Source of the DNA: Mesodorylaimus sp. YZB2_4
Lineage: Eukaryota > Nematoda > Enoplea > Dorylaimida > Dorylaimidae
DNA length: 64,000 nucleotides
Direction: 5' to 3'
Assembly (NCBI GenBank): GCA_030248295.1
Contig: JASANH010000715.1
Span: forward strand, 186,001 to 250,000
The position numbers and the translations under genes were made by a program. Positions 11,613-23,455 of the stretch are shown piece after piece. Positions within the stretch are counted from its first letter, which is position 1; every line of letters starts with the position of its first letter. Below the pieces are notes generated by a model. The model had not been told where the DNA came from and searched no databases. It saw nothing but the letters and a program-made list of their open reading frames with translations.

Positions 11613-14600
11613 TCAAGACATTTCTCCGATAGGATCAGCTTCGTGCGTTGGCTCCGCTTGATGTGGCGTCGAAGCTGGCACAGACGCAACGCCGTATTCA
11701 TAGACAGGCATACCTGGCGGAGTAGCGCCGACGACACCTTGTGATTGTCGTGGTTGAGATATATATCGGCTGCAAAAGTAGCCCAAATACAACAAATTAG
11801 TCAGACTGCTTATGGACATAAAAATTGTTAAAGTCATGACGACAAATGCCAGTTGTCCCCAATGAGTATCAAACGTTTCCACAGGCTCCTAAAAACAGAA
11901 AGCAGGCACGTTTTTTACATTTCTAGGAAAATCTGAAACTACATTTTACACAACCGAGAAGTAATATCGCAAATGTCGCGCGTTGATGGTTTCAGCTTTG
12001 GGCATTTTTCAAAGCCAGAGGAAGCTTGGATTCTGGCAAATGTGTGACATATAGTTTCAGACGAGAAAATTCTTCAATAGACCATTTCAGTGTTTTCCAG
12101 AAATTTGAAAATCGTACAAAATTTCCTACTGTAGTCAATCTTCCTATTGCAAACCTGCCCGAGTACTGCTCCAAATTGTGCGCGGATGCGCGTACGTATA
12201 CTCTAGTGCCTATATTATATTATACTGTGGAGCAATTTAATTTCACGGATTTCGCAGTTCGTCGTCGACCGCGAAAATTTCTTTCCGCGAGTATGTACTG
12301 TACAAAACATAGCTCGGACAGTAAAATTAATTTTAGAGTGTGTCACTTGAAAGATTGGAGGGAAAAATAAATCAAAACAGTTCGCTACTCTGGTCTGACT
12401 GATGTTGTGACCATTGCCGCTTCGGGGGGGAAGGGGATGAAGTTCTTTGGGGTGTGGCTTGGGCAGTTGGCTGGATAAGAACAGGCTGCTGAGTGAGATT
12501 AGTGCTCTCCCTTCGGGGGAAGCCACGTCTCCTTGTGGTCCTGAACTGTTGGGTGAGCCAAGGACTTCGATTAGCATACTCTCGAGGGGTCTCTGCGGTC
12601 GTCGTTTCCTTTGGTTCATGCTGGAAAAGGCCAGGAGTTGACTCCGGGGCAGGTACTTGGTTTGTTGGCGGTTTAGTGTGTGGGTAAGATCTAGGACTGT
12701 TGACACATCGTCGTGCATTACTGTGCTCGGAAAGGATCCTCTGGTGGTGACTTTGGTCTTTATTGCGCCATCAACAGTGGAACCGTTCGCCAGCGCGGGC
12801 ATCTCAGGATCGGAAGCATTCGACTAGCAGCCAGGCCAGTGTATGATTGCACAGAGCAGTTTTAGGCACACAGAGGCGCGCCAAACACGTCTGAAGGCTC
12901 CTGCATACTAGGCGCGTGGCCGCGTGCGTGCGTGGCGGTCGGTCACGTGATCACGCGGCCACGCCACGCACCGCGTCGAAGTATGCCACTCGAAAAAGTT
13001 GGGCTCGCGCCTTTGTTACATGTGTTTATTTTTTATAAATTAAAAAGCATTTCCGACTGATTTTCAAACTATCGATCTGCCGCAAGCACGAAATACGGCA
13101 TTTCGATTTTACGAGTGTGACTGCAAAACCATCCCCAATAGCAGACTCATTTGCTACGAGGCGTTCACGCAAGGTGGCGTCACGTGTTCACGCGACCCCC
13201 CTATTCTCTCACGCACGCGCTATCTTCACGCACGCGCGCTCGCATGCCCGCACGCGTTTACGCGCCCAGTATGCAGGAGCCTTGAGGGGTTGTGGAGGAA
13301 TCGGGGTCTTAGTGATCGCGTAGCCTTTTTACCAGGCTGGGGCTATTGAAGACCTTGGACCGCTCGCTTGTAAGATCAGCCCGAACCCGCCGGCATGAGA
13401 GCAAAGAAGAGCTGTCACACTTTCGCAAACAACGCCCAAAACACTGATTGATGCACAAGCTGGTTATGGCTTGTTTCGAGTGGACCAATTCAGCAGTTAG
13501 GATCGCTGAAAATTCAAAGGATTAAAGGATTGACGACCACCGCTCATAAACTTTATGCAACATGCTCCCCGCTTTTCTGAAGCAGTTTTTGTTTCTTGCA
13601 AAACGCCTAAATTAACCCCTCAGACATGGGTGGATTTTCAGATAATTCTGGATCTGCTAGAATTCTTGGCTAAATCGACTCGTATAATAGCCGCTATATA
13701 GCAATGAAATTTGATGGTAAAGATAGGGAAAGTGATGTGACGAAAAACAGGCATGGATTCACTGTAAGTTATCAATCCAATACTTGCAGCGAGGCGAGGA
13801 AAGCTACTATGTACATAGTGCGTACGTAAGAAAGAAAAAGCGAAAACCGACGTAGCAATGGACAATGCACTGCCTACTGTCGAGATGCGCGTCAACATGA
13901 GCAGCACGAAATTTTAGTTAAAAAGTTCGATTAAGCACATAACCGCGAAATTTTCTTTCCGCGAACATGACCAAAATTGGAAAGCCGCGAAACTTTCTTG
14001 CCGAGTTATTAAGATATAGCTTTATTTATCCGACCATTCTGGACGCGGTAACACGATGGGTGTGTTCGAAAGAACCTGACATAGGAAGGAGCTCGCGATT
14101 AGAGGTCACCGTCAAAACTTTTTCTAATCAGAATATCGTGAGATATCGAATGGGTTATTTCACATCGCGAGAAGAACAAACAGTGATTGGCGAATCTCGC
14201 CCGTCCAACACGGGGGCCCGCGCGCGGGTTTCAATTATGCGGCTTTTGAGAAACAGTGAAATGGTCAATTTTCGACGTTGAATAGGGAAGTTACTTACGG
14301 CAATTCCACTAGTCATATTCATATGCATCATGTGAGGTTCCGTTGCAAACAGCGCTTTTGACACGAAAATGTACACCGGAATCCAACCAATGGTGATCAC
14401 GACGCCGATAATAGTGACTACTGTATAAATAGCGATCTTCTCCTCAAATTGTTTCGATGATACGCACACAATGCTCATGACCAAATAAACAACCGTAACC
14501 AGTCCGAGAATGACCAGGAATAACATTAGTTGATTGCACGCAGTCGTTGGCGTTTCTCGATGGCACCAAACCTCATCGACGGTTATTGGATGCGGTGGAA

Positions 14601-14697
14601 TAGCAGCCATGATGAGCACAGCGAGTGCAATGGGTAGGTTCATTGATGCAAACATGATCAAGATTGAACGTAAGCGACAATGAGCTTCTCGTTTCAT
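11613..14697 (-). CDS. Four-transmembrane-segment protein, family unknown
   Basis: Two minus-strand exons, 14697-14299 and 11888-11613, join in phase 0 (GCC|GTAAGT and TTTTTAG|GAG) to give 224 residues. There are four hydrophobic segments: one near residue 12 (SILIMFASMNLPIALAVLIM), two in the middle (LFLVILGLVTVVYLVMSIV and YTVVTIIGVVITIGWIPVYI) and a last one in exon 2 (AFVVMTLTIFMSISSLTNLL). Two Cys lie in the first loop (VWCHRETPTTACNQ). The tail is Pro/Glu-rich and hydrophilic. The four-segment layout resembles small tetraspan or MARVEL-like nematode proteins, but no family motif was recognised. The start codon follows a TTTAG by six bases, which fits a spliced-leader acceptor. An AATAAA lies at 11466-11461. 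The 2.4-kb intron holds mobile elements. Confidence 0.75.
11933..12060. repeat. Repeat family A, 128-bp inverted pair
   Basis: CTGAAACTACATTTTACACA (11933-11952) and the inverted GTGTGACATATAGTTTCAG (12042-12060) bound a 128-bp unit in the intron of the four-membrane-segment gene. Confidence 0.6.
12894..13283. mobile_element. 390-bp element with 23-bp inverted ends, CACGC-rich
   Basis: The left end AAGGCTCCTGCATACTAGGC (12894 onward) is matched by the right end ..CAGTATGCAGGAGCCTT (to 13283), a 23-bp TIR with one or two differences. Flanks share TGA, a possible target duplication. The interior has many CACGCACGCG units and an inner perfect 13-bp inverted repeat (12914-12926 and 12952-12964). 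It lies in the intron of the 11613-14697 gene. No ORF encodes a transposase, so it is non-autonomous. Confidence 0.7.
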
Positions 14698-16413
14698 TGC
14701 GGGCTAAATCGATAAGACGAATGCACGGAATTGGGATTCACAGACACCGCACAAGATTGACACCGAGCTGCGCGACCCCGTTTCCAACGAAATGTGTGAG
14801 AGCGTAGAGTAACTTGGCCTGACTGAAACCACAGTGATTTTCACGCTTTACACTGTTTTATTGGCTTGGCTTTATTGGTTCTATTTGCGATGTAAACTTC
14901 TTTAGCCAAGCTGCTGGCTTGGCCAGTCAAGCTGATTGACTGCAGATTATCAGCTTCTGCAGCTGTCTGTATTGAACGAAAATTATTGTGAGGAACATGG
15001 CTCAGCCAATGTGAACCCGCCGTGTTTGGCAGGGCTTTTAATTTTTCAGACTTTTGTCGAATTCCGGGATTTTAGAGCTCTCAGAAATCTGCAGTATATG
15101 TCAAATTAATATCCATATCTTTTCAGAAAATACATGATGTAAGTATTCATATCTGTATATATATCTATACCTTTCTGGGACATAAATATCTAAATACTAA
15201 GACATTTTCGCGCTATATACGAATGTAATATATATATACATACATATCTATATAATATAAATATATATATCCCCAGATGTATATAAATATATATATATAT
15301 TTTTTTGGGGATATAAAAAAATCATATATATATTCATGGAATATGCAGAATATATACATATCTATATCTCTGGAAGACAGTGATATCTAATTTATTTGAA
15401 AACGAATTTATAATGTATATCTTTATATATATTCCTGGGATATGGGGACATGGGCTATACATACATGTATTCACTGCATATTTTTGTGGGATATAGATAT
15501 CTAAATCAAGATATATATTATCTTCGTGGCGCTTAAAGTATATATATATATATATATCTATATCTTAAGGGTTAATTGATATCTAAGTCATATAGAGAAT
15601 TATATATATATATACATATATCTTCCTGAGATACTGTACATATACATGTAAATCCACTTTATACTTTTGCGGAATATAAATATCTAAATCATATATATCA
15701 TATCTTCATAGGATATACAGCATATATGCGGCATATAGATAAGTAAATCATATCTAAATTTTTCAAAGTTCATATGAACATACGTTTGCCTCAAGTTGCC
15801 CGCCGCACTCCGCAGCGTCAAAAATGACAGGCTGATTTTCGATCCCAAAGGGCAATCTCACATCCAGATTATCGAGACCTCTCGTCACGAGCTCTGAGTA
15901 ACCTTTAAAGGTCTTCAAGTGACGGACTTTTTATCTATGTAAGTTTCTCATAAGTGGTTTTCAGCGGGAAATTTAAATTTGGGGTTTATTATGTGAAGGC
16001 ATAATTCAAGAGGTATCGAAGAAAACACTTTTCTTCCGTCAATCTTGATTAGCTGTCTCTACGGTTATGTCAAATGACTCAAGGGGCCAGTGTACATATC
16101 TAGTAGGGCTCGCTACTTCATGATTTACCATTTTTCCAAAGTCCCATGCAAAGATCTAAAATAATGGCTTGGAAAAGTGATTGACACACGTTGACATTTT
16201 GTGTTTAGGTTTCGCCTATTCTGTCTATTATCGTATTTTATCACCCTTTGCGTCATCACTTTCAAAAATTTCTAAAGCAAAATCTGGAAATATCAAATAA
16301 TTGACTTGGGTCTGACAGACTCATGATTCACAATTGGCGTTTAGTTGCCATTTCTATCCCATGTCTGCAACATTTGAAGATGCAAATGTTTCACGTTATT
16401 GTCTGGTTTACGG
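14698..16413. repeat. Spacer with a degenerate AT-rich tandem block at 15110-15780
   Basis: No gene is recognised. From about 15110 to 15780 the sequence is TATATA/ATATCT-rich, with a loose repeated unit of the form GGATATAAATATCTAAATCA spaced irregularly by roughly 60-150 bp. The rest is unremarkable AT-rich spacer. Confidence 0.6.
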
Positions 16414-16423
16414 CTATATATAT
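16414..16423 (+). promoter_or_regulatory. TATA box of the 16-Cys secreted protein gene
   Basis: CTATATATAT lies about 75 bp before the ATG at 16493, which would put the start of transcription near 16441-16450. The TTTTTTTTCAATTTAG just after it could instead be a spliced-leader acceptor. Confidence 0.45.
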
Positions 16424-16492
16424 CTTTTTTTTCAATTTAGGCTAGCAGTCATCGAGTAGTTGTCAGCAGACTTTTTTTGAACCAGGTAGAAA

Positions 16493-17238
16493 ATGTTGGC
16501 TAAGCTAGTGGCTGTCATTGTGATTGGTGCCGTTGTGATCAAGGCACAACCACCCCAACAGTTCCCCAACCAAGTGGCGCCAGGACAATCGCCATTGGGC
16601 AATTTCCCTCAGTTGAATGCTTCGGGTCAGGTGAGAAGGATATGTACTCTATCCGTGGCCTATGACCTAAGGGTGTTGAGTCGGGGTTGCCCCGAGTTTT
16701 TGATGGTGCTTTAAAACTTTCAGGCGCTAATCACAATTCTATGAGGTTCCACCAAGACAAAAACCACAATGTCGGACCTCGATGCGCTGTGGGGATTTAG
16801 CTCATGGGTTTGGCATCTCATGCCATAAGTTGCCAATATGGATGCCTAAAGTAGGAACAGAATTGTGATTTTCATTTTCAGGGCCAGCAGTGCGAGCCCG
16901 CCAGCCAGACCACAGTGCACCACGTGTGCCTTGTGGCCTGCGACTGCCTGTGCTCTCGAGTCCGTGGTTCGGTCTGGTTGGAACTGTGCTACACGCCGTG
17001 CGTAGAATTGGTCATTTCGAATCGTGCCGTGTGCTATGTATCGAACACCATCGGCTTCCCAGCCTTGCAACCATTCGCCAACTGCCCGCTCGGTAGCTCG
17101 GGTGCTGACGTGTGTCGCAAGTCGTGCTCCTGTTGTGGGACCTTGTCCAACGAATGTATCCAATCGTGTCAAGGAGGGCTGCTGGCTTATTTGACTTTAA
17201 ACGAATGCCAACGTGCTGACAACTTGTTGAATGGTTGA
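16493..17238 (+). CDS. Secreted 16-cysteine protein with a duplicated Cys module
   Basis: Two exons, 16493-16630 and 16882-17238, join in phase 0 (CAG|GTGAGA and TTTTCAG|GGC) to give 164 residues. Residues 1-18 are a clear signal peptide (MLAKLVAVIVIGAVVIKA), followed by a Pro/Gln-rich spacer. The mature part has 16 Cys. Two modules share the pattern C-x3-C-x-C-x(0,1)-C, then C-x3-C: CLVACDCLC with CYTPC, and CRKSCSCC with CIQSC. Four more Cys lie between and around them. Pairs of C-x3-C are typical of helical hairpin folds, but the family was not recognised and no function is assigned. AATAAA at 17299-17304 is a likely poly(A) signal, 60 bp after the stop. The gene is convergent with the PDF-1-like gene. 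Confidence 0.8.
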
Positions 17239-17436
17239 ATAAGGTGACACCACATTGCACAGGCATGGTGCTGCCATGATTTTCCAATTTCTACAGCTAA
17301 TAAAATACAGCATCAGTTCTGGCAACATGTTGGATTCAGTCACAAAACTGGTTCTTGTCAAACGTCCTCATGTCCTTACACAGCCCCATGCTCGTACGCT
17401 ACCATCAGCGTCATACTAGTACACCACTTGGCTATA

Positions 17437-18732
17437 TCACTTTCCAGCAGCTCTTAACTTGTCGAAGTCTTTCATCGATAGTAGCCCTTGAATCAGTTCT
17501 GCATTGGCCCTTTTCTGCTTCTTATCATTCGATAGGACTTTTTTGGGAGAATCATCCAATTTTTGTAAAGCTTCGCGAAGTAATTCTATCTCCACGGCTT
17601 TCGCTAATAGGAGCACAGCGTGCTATAAAATAAAAGATCATGTGAGTGATAGATCAGAAGACCAGTCAGGTTATTATGCACCCCGAGTCGTAGCATAAGG
17701 TGTCTGCCTCTCACGCTAGGTGCGGACTAACAGGGTGGGTTCGACTCCCGCCTGGGGAAAAAGTTTTTGTCGAATAATTTTTTCCTTAGCCCTCGAGTGC
17801 GCTGTACAGTGCTTGGCTATGAATAAAAGATAAGATGACATGACGGGTTATAATCATGTACATTATCAGACACCACGATTATAATGCATAACCTGAATAT
17901 GTATTCAGACAGAGAGAAGGGATACTTTTAGATGCCATATAAGGTAATAACCAGACGCCAAGGGTATCCCAGTATCAAATCTTAGGGCTTTGCAGATATC
18001 AGGAATGAGCAAATCCCAGATATAACATGCTTTTGTTAGAGTAAAAGGCCTCGCTTGATTTAAAAAACTTCAACAGTCCAGCCGTGGAATTTCAGAATAT
18101 AGAACTGTCCGTTTTCCTGACTAAAAACTCCAATTACGCCCTGCATTCTTTCTTATCCAATTTTTCCCGCCTGTTTATCACCACGCTGTCGGCGTAATAA
18201 TTTAGGTACTTTTCTTTGATGATAAACGTTCAGTAAGAAGAGAGAAAAAAGAAGGTGGTGGGCGCGCCAACATGACTTTTGTGATTGAGGTACCCATGTT
18301 TCACAAAACGGCAAACTGCTTGCCAGGTGACCGATTCATGATAGATGTAAAATGGAGGGTGTCATGGAACTCACAAAAGACAGGGTCCATCACCTGAGTT
18401 ATGTCTTAAATGACTGAGGGTACAGAATTTGAAATTGGATCCTTACCTGACATACAACTAGGCATGTAGGGAGATAAACTATACTGTAGTCATCAACTCA
18501 CTGCCTAATATTCAACCATCTGACAGGCTGATTACCTGGGTGACCCTTTTCGGTCCCAGCTAACTAATCCAAGCAAAGACAGTGTGAAGTACAAACTTAC
18601 TCTCCTGTCCAACTCTCCCATCTCTGAACCCACGTGCCATCTTTCCCGACTGCCAGCTGGTGCCGCCATGCACCAGGACACAATGGTGCAGAACATAATC
18701 GCTGCAACTGAAACCTTCAGGCCACGCTCCAT
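17437..18732 (-). CDS. pdf-1: PDF-1-like neuropeptide precursor
   Basis: Two minus-strand exons, 18732-18601 and 17622-17437, join in phase 0 (AGA|GTAAGT and TTTATAG|CAC) to give 105 residues. Residues about 1-23 (MERGLKVSVAAIMFCTIVSW then CMA) are a signal peptide. A helical spacer follows (AVLLLAKAVEIELLREALQK). The dibasic site KKQKR is followed by one peptide at 17508-17443 that starts ANAELIQGLLSMKDF and ends KLRAAG, then K and stop. ANAELIxGLLSM closely matches nematode PDF-1 peptides. The Gly before the final Lys is a likely amidation donor. In the family, PDF peptides are secreted neuromodulators that act on a class B GPCR and control locomotion and arousal. The intron holds a SINE. 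A TATAAA lies about 50 bp before the ATG. Confidence 0.9.
17684..17835 (+). mobile_element. tRNA-derived SINE (family S1), copy 2
   Basis: GTGTCTGCCTCTCACGCTAG, then GGTTCGACTCCCGCC (B box) and the tail TTAGCCCTCGAGTGCGCTGT..GCTTGGCTATGAATAAAAGATAAG. It is inserted in the intron of the PDF-1-like gene, in the opposite orientation to it. Confidence 0.8.
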
Positions 18733-18780
18733 TCTTGCACTTTTACCTGCAAAGACCAGTCATTATGCATTTTCTATGAT

Positions 18781-18786
18781 TTTATA
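18781..18786 (-). promoter_or_regulatory. TATA box of the PDF-1-like gene
   Basis: TATAAA on the minus strand (within CGATATAAAATC), 49-54 bp before the ATG at 18732. This gives a short 5' UTR if transcription starts about 30 bp downstream. Confidence 0.45.
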
Positions 18787-19311
18787 TCGATTAGACAAGA
18801 ATGCCTTGAATGGCAGGAAGGACAAGTTACTTGAGGCTCGCAAAGACAGGAGTTCTGAGTACTCGAGAAAGTGCAGACGGAAATGTGGGCACTATTGAAT
18901 TTAGCTAATGAAATAACCGGCTGTGCTGAGCACGCCCCCGCAATTAATGCCGTACGAAATGTGCTGACGTCTCAAATGAGGCAAGGGCACACTATGTGGA
19001 GTGCGCATGACATCGACGGGTGCTCGATTATGTTATCATTAATTCATCACAAGGTTTCCGAAGCGTGAAATCCTTAGGAAACATCCGGTGCTTGGCATGT
19101 TACACTGCGATTTGTGAAAAAACATGCAGCTTATGAAATAATTTCTAGAAAATTCCTGTAATGCGTGTTGGTTATGTGCTAGAGTAACATCCGATGCATT
19201 TGGCATTTTACACTAGGATGTGGTTGTGTTGGGAAAAACATATATAGATGAAAGAATTATCCTTCACTGACTGCTCGAATGGTTATGCTTATTTGAGGAA
19301 TATATGTTCTC

Positions 19312-19445
19312 CTGTTAGCCGTGCTGCTCGCAATGCTGTTTTCTAGGATATTGATCCCCAGGAGGCTTGCACCTTTGCTAAAATGTCTTTCTATGATTGG
19401 TCACTGTGTAAGAAAGTTGGGATTGATAAGCCGCACGGCTAACAG
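19312..19445. repeat. Repeat family B element between the two PDF genes
   Basis: CTGTTAGCCGTGC at 19312-19324 and the exact inverted copy GCACGGCTAACAG at 19433-19445 enclose 108 bp. The same ends bound 34141-34277. Confidence 0.65.
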
Positions 19446-19723
19446 AAAATATGACAAAAGATATGGAGATATGGACCGAGCAACAGAGGGTCAACAGACT
19501 GCAGAATGCATGGTGCTCTTTATTTATAATCGCCACATAAAACTAAGCTTTTCTTTTTGCCATATGAAACCAACAGAATTCACCTGTTTTCTACTTCATA
19601 CCCGAGGTACCTTCATACCCTAGAAATCACACCCGCTTGTAGTGGATATCAATCAAAAATATACAGTCTTGATGGTTCCCTACTGCAGATATTGTACAGC
19701 CTCCACTCCTACACAATCCATAT

Positions 19724-19942
19724 CTAACCAGCTTTTTCTAAATCAGGTATTTTCCCATAATCTCGAAGAATATGATTCACAACTTCCGCATTTCTTTTTT
19801 GTGCCTCGATGGAAGAGGATTGAATTTGTTTTGGGGATTTGGCCAATGGACCAAATCTAACACGACCTCGAATGTAATTCATAAGCGTAGATGGATCGAA
19901 GTAGATCATACCGGACGCTGCACGTTTGTTCATCACGACCAG
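19724..19942 (-). CDS. pdf-2: PDF-2-like neuropeptide precursor, last exon
   Basis: The frame opens on the minus strand at an acceptor-like CTTCAG|CTG (exon from 19942) and runs to a stop at 19724. Open frame continues further upstream, so the exact exon edge is uncertain. The dibasic QKR is followed by one peptide at 19792-19727 that starts NAEVVNHILRDYGK and ends DLEKAG, then stop. NAEVVNHIL is the hallmark of nematode PDF-2. The terminal Gly is a likely amidation donor. The spacer before it contains a second basic site (NYIRGRVRFG). The signal-peptide exon must lie further right on the minus strand and was not found. The gene is a tandem neighbour of the PDF-1-like gene on the same strand, about 1 kb upstream of it. 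This is consistent with an old duplication of one ancestral PDF gene. Confidence 0.85.
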   Translation of the reverse strand: MVVMNKRAASGMIYFDPSTLMNYIRGRVRFGPLAKSPKQIQSSSIEAQKRNAEVVNHILRDYGKIPDLEKAG

Positions 19943-19969
19943 CTGAAGAGCATGATTTATGAAGTGTAG

Positions 19970-22780
19970 GCTACATTGGCAGAACAGTCTGCTGGAAGCA
20001 TAAGATGCGCAGTACTGCGCTGAATTGCGGACGCTCTGATGAATCGAATACTGTTGACTGTACCTGCCACAAGTTTTAGTTAGGCTTATAAGAAGTTCTA
20101 ATCGTATGCGATGGTTTCGAGGTCATAGATGCATGTGGCAGCCTGCTGCGTGCCTACTGAACATAAACATTACTCATTTTACAAGACAGTTTTCCAAAAC
20201 GAGTCTAAAAACCAGGGTAATTGTGAATGTAAATCGATATACTGAACAATTATATTTGAAGAGCGTATACTGTACTTAATCGATATATATGGATACTTTT
20301 ATGGCTTCCATTTATATACACTACATATGCCATCATACAAAATAAATACCGTAATATTATACATATATATATATATGTATAGAACATATTATAATACAAA
20401 ACATGAGGATATACAGTATACTTTTATGGGACATTTATACTATAATTGTACTTCAAATTTATTTGTATATACAGTATATAGATCAAGTACTAGTTTATCA
20501 GTCATATACTAACATATATCTGATTGATGAGCAAGTTTCACTGGGTAGTCATATACGGGTATTATATCTCTCAAAAACTATACCCTTCACCCTCGAATGG
20601 CCAGAGAGATAAAAGTTTTTGCTCTCAGATTTAAAAAAATTCTTCGAACTTCAAACATGTTGTCTGAATACATAAATTCCTGGTTTCTAGAGCCTCAAAG
20701 CAAGATTTCAAGCATCACAAAAGCAGCATAGTGTACTATGCTGCTCACAAAAAATTTTTGGTGGTTTTTTTATTATCATTTTCTATTGGCTATTGGCTCC
20801 TTCATTCCGAAAACCCACTTTAACCATGTGGCATGCTCAGAAGGCATAAAAGTTATGCAGGTAGCCTTACCTTGGACACATCAGAAATTGATCGTCCGTG
20901 CTTGAAAATTAAGATGTGTGAAAATATTGTCTTTGGAGCTAGAAGTCTATTCCTTGATAAGGAAATGTTGATGTATAGCATACTTTTCAAGGACTGCAGT
21001 GTGCTAGTTTATCTCACAGCTCTAATGTTCCTATGCCCCCGCACATGCACCGCATATGCCCCCGTATAAGTATTCAGTTCAAGATATAGACCTCATAACA
21101 CCTCACTTTAAAGAGTGCATGCAGTATGCCTGTCACATATATGGTATATGTATACCTCTAAAGTATGCCTCTCACACACGGTATACAGCACATAAATTTG
21201 ACATCTACCAGCGCACATGTACTGTAGGCATGCTCTTGCATAAACGTGCGCATAAACTACAGTAGGTATCCGTGTATGGGAAAACCTGAAAAGCTTATGC
21301 CCTTCCTAAAATTATTGGTCTATTCACTGAGGCTAAACTCTTGACGGATGTTTTAAAATCATCCCATAAAGACTCTTTGACTAACTGGCGCGCCCAAGAG
21401 TGCCTTTGATCCTCCCGTAAATCCCAGCTAATACTTACAGGTCGCCCCTTGTCTGATTCCTACCTAGACTCCCATTTCACGTCTCTCCAGGGTGCTTCTA
21501 GCAGGCACCACATACAGTATATACACGGCATAGTCTGATATTGCATCGGCTTTTAATTATATCATCCAAATATGCCTCATTTACCTGAACCAAATTTTTT
21601 CTCCTTCATTTTGAACACCATCCGTTTTGACACGACAATACACACTTACAACATAAAACTTGGGGGAAACTGCACGTCTTACACGATCCTAATCTCTGTT
21701 TGTCCTTCCTACTCGTTTCGTCTCGCCTGCCTTAACCAACCCAGCCAAGACGCTTACTCACATTTCGTTCCAAAGTATGGACCGCAGCCAAATGGCAAGC
21801 GAACACGCAAAATATAAACGAATAGGTCGTCTTTTCACACATTTTGTGCCAGTCAGTGTCAAGTGTAGGCAAAGAAGCGTTTTATGTAACTTTTAGTTGA
21901 ACAAAAAACACCAAGAATAACCGTTGTTTTATAACTAGCAGCGAAGCGACAGGGGGAAAGCATGTATAGCGGTAAGAACTCTGTTCAAAATCTAACGAAG
22001 CTATGACGACAATGCTTCATTCGTTAAGAATAAAAGAACTAATTAACGAACGAGCTAAAATTATTTTAACGGCCTTGACTTGTTTTTATCGAATCTTCGT
22101 GCCGTCACACCCTCGTTCATTAAGGCTTATTATGACTGGCGCAATCACTGCTTTCATAAAGGTCAGAATATGTTGAATGGATAGGGCAGACAAAGGCGCG
22201 GGTAGAAAATAAATGACTGACTTCACGCCCACTTAGCACCATGCCAACAGGCTTCTTTCTCATCTCCACTAATTGCATGGAAAATTATTTCTCAAGAGTC
22301 GAGACTTTTCCATAGCACTCGCCCGCAATATGAGCTTGTGTGTTACGAAGAGAGAAACAGCACTTTGTATCATGTTTAGGCAAGGGGTCACATAAATTAT
22401 ACAGGTATCTTTCGTATGGTGTCGACTGTGGACGTGTATACATTGTAATAGAATTTGAAGTTGAAAATTGAAACAGACCGTATGTTGTCGGTGGGTTAAA
22501 AATTTCAGTGAGCTCATACATTATATGAAACGATAAGTGTTCACATTTTTTCACCTGTGTATGTACTGTAGCCGTATTACATATATGCATGCACCGTATA
22601 TACATACCGTATATCCGTATATATATACTGTATCTGAATAATCTATATAAATTTATGTACTTGGTATTTATGTACAGTGAATGCGAAAAATATATGCATA
22701 TATGTACCCATATTGTATGTGTGCACTGAGAAACGTTGTAACATTACAATTATTTTCTGTATTACACAGAAATTTTTGAG
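19970..22780. other. No gene recognised; spacer with AT-rich blocks
   Basis: The first exon of the PDF-2-like gene should be in here, but no signal peptide with a matching donor was found. TATA-rich low-complexity blocks lie at about 20280-20520 and 22560-22720. No other features are supported. Confidence 0.45.
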
Positions 22781-22784
22781 ACTT

Positions 22785-23455
22785 TGAGCCCTTTGATGAC
22801 TTTGGCTTCTTCGGAGAACAAATGATTCTTGTCAGGAGTTTTTAACGCGTCCATGATGCAGATGATGTCGACCGGATTGGCGCTTTGTTGTTAATTCGAC
22901 GGCAGAGGTGGCAGCACCAAGACCAAAAGCAGGAACGCAGTCAACGAGGCCATCTTTTCCGATTTCGCTTCAGAAGTTTCTTCGGCGAGGCTGATTTGGA
23001 AGACAAAGTAGCGCTAGGCGGTCAGGAAAGACAGGACAACGCAACAGACAACCGCGCACGTGGACAGCTAACCGTAAGCTGGAAATGAAAACCAGGCGGC
23101 TGGGCTTGGAGGAACTCTGAAGAGTGCAATGGAAAGTAGAGATGCCCCTTGTTTCCCTCGAGCAACCAAGGAAATACCTTGAGCGCGATGCGAGATGTGG
23201 GATTTGTGTGGAGTGTGATGCACCGAGCTTGGTCAGAGGAATGTGATGCGCTTGGGGTGGATGGATAGAATGTGACGGATGTCAGGCATATTCGGGATTG
23301 TATTTTTTAGATTATCTCACTGAAAAGACTTGCTCCTAATGATTCATCAAAGATGAAATCCGACAATCTGCTGCTCTGTGCACTGTAGCTGCTGTACTGT
23401 TCATCATTACTCATTTCATCAAATGCGCTGAACGTAATTCCCCAATACTGTAGTT
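22785..23455 (-). pseudogene. Broken 5' duplicate of the vWA membrane protein gene
   Basis: About 670 bp match the promoter, 5' UTR and first about 50 codons of the intact gene (25645-26313). The start codon context is kept (ATG at 22953). The signal peptide and the NPVDIICIMDA strand are readable, but a TAA at 22893-22891 replaces the Gln codon of the intact copy. Similarity stops within the vWA domain near 22785, so most of the gene is absent. The duplicate lies 2.85 kb downstream of its source in the same orientation. It is a partial tandem duplication that was never complete or was later deleted. Confidence 0.85.

Noticed and set aside
12215-12802. Minus-strand ORF of 195 codons
   Set aside because: It lies wholly in the intron of the four-membrane-segment gene, has no motif or splice support, and does not fit the phase of the joined exons.
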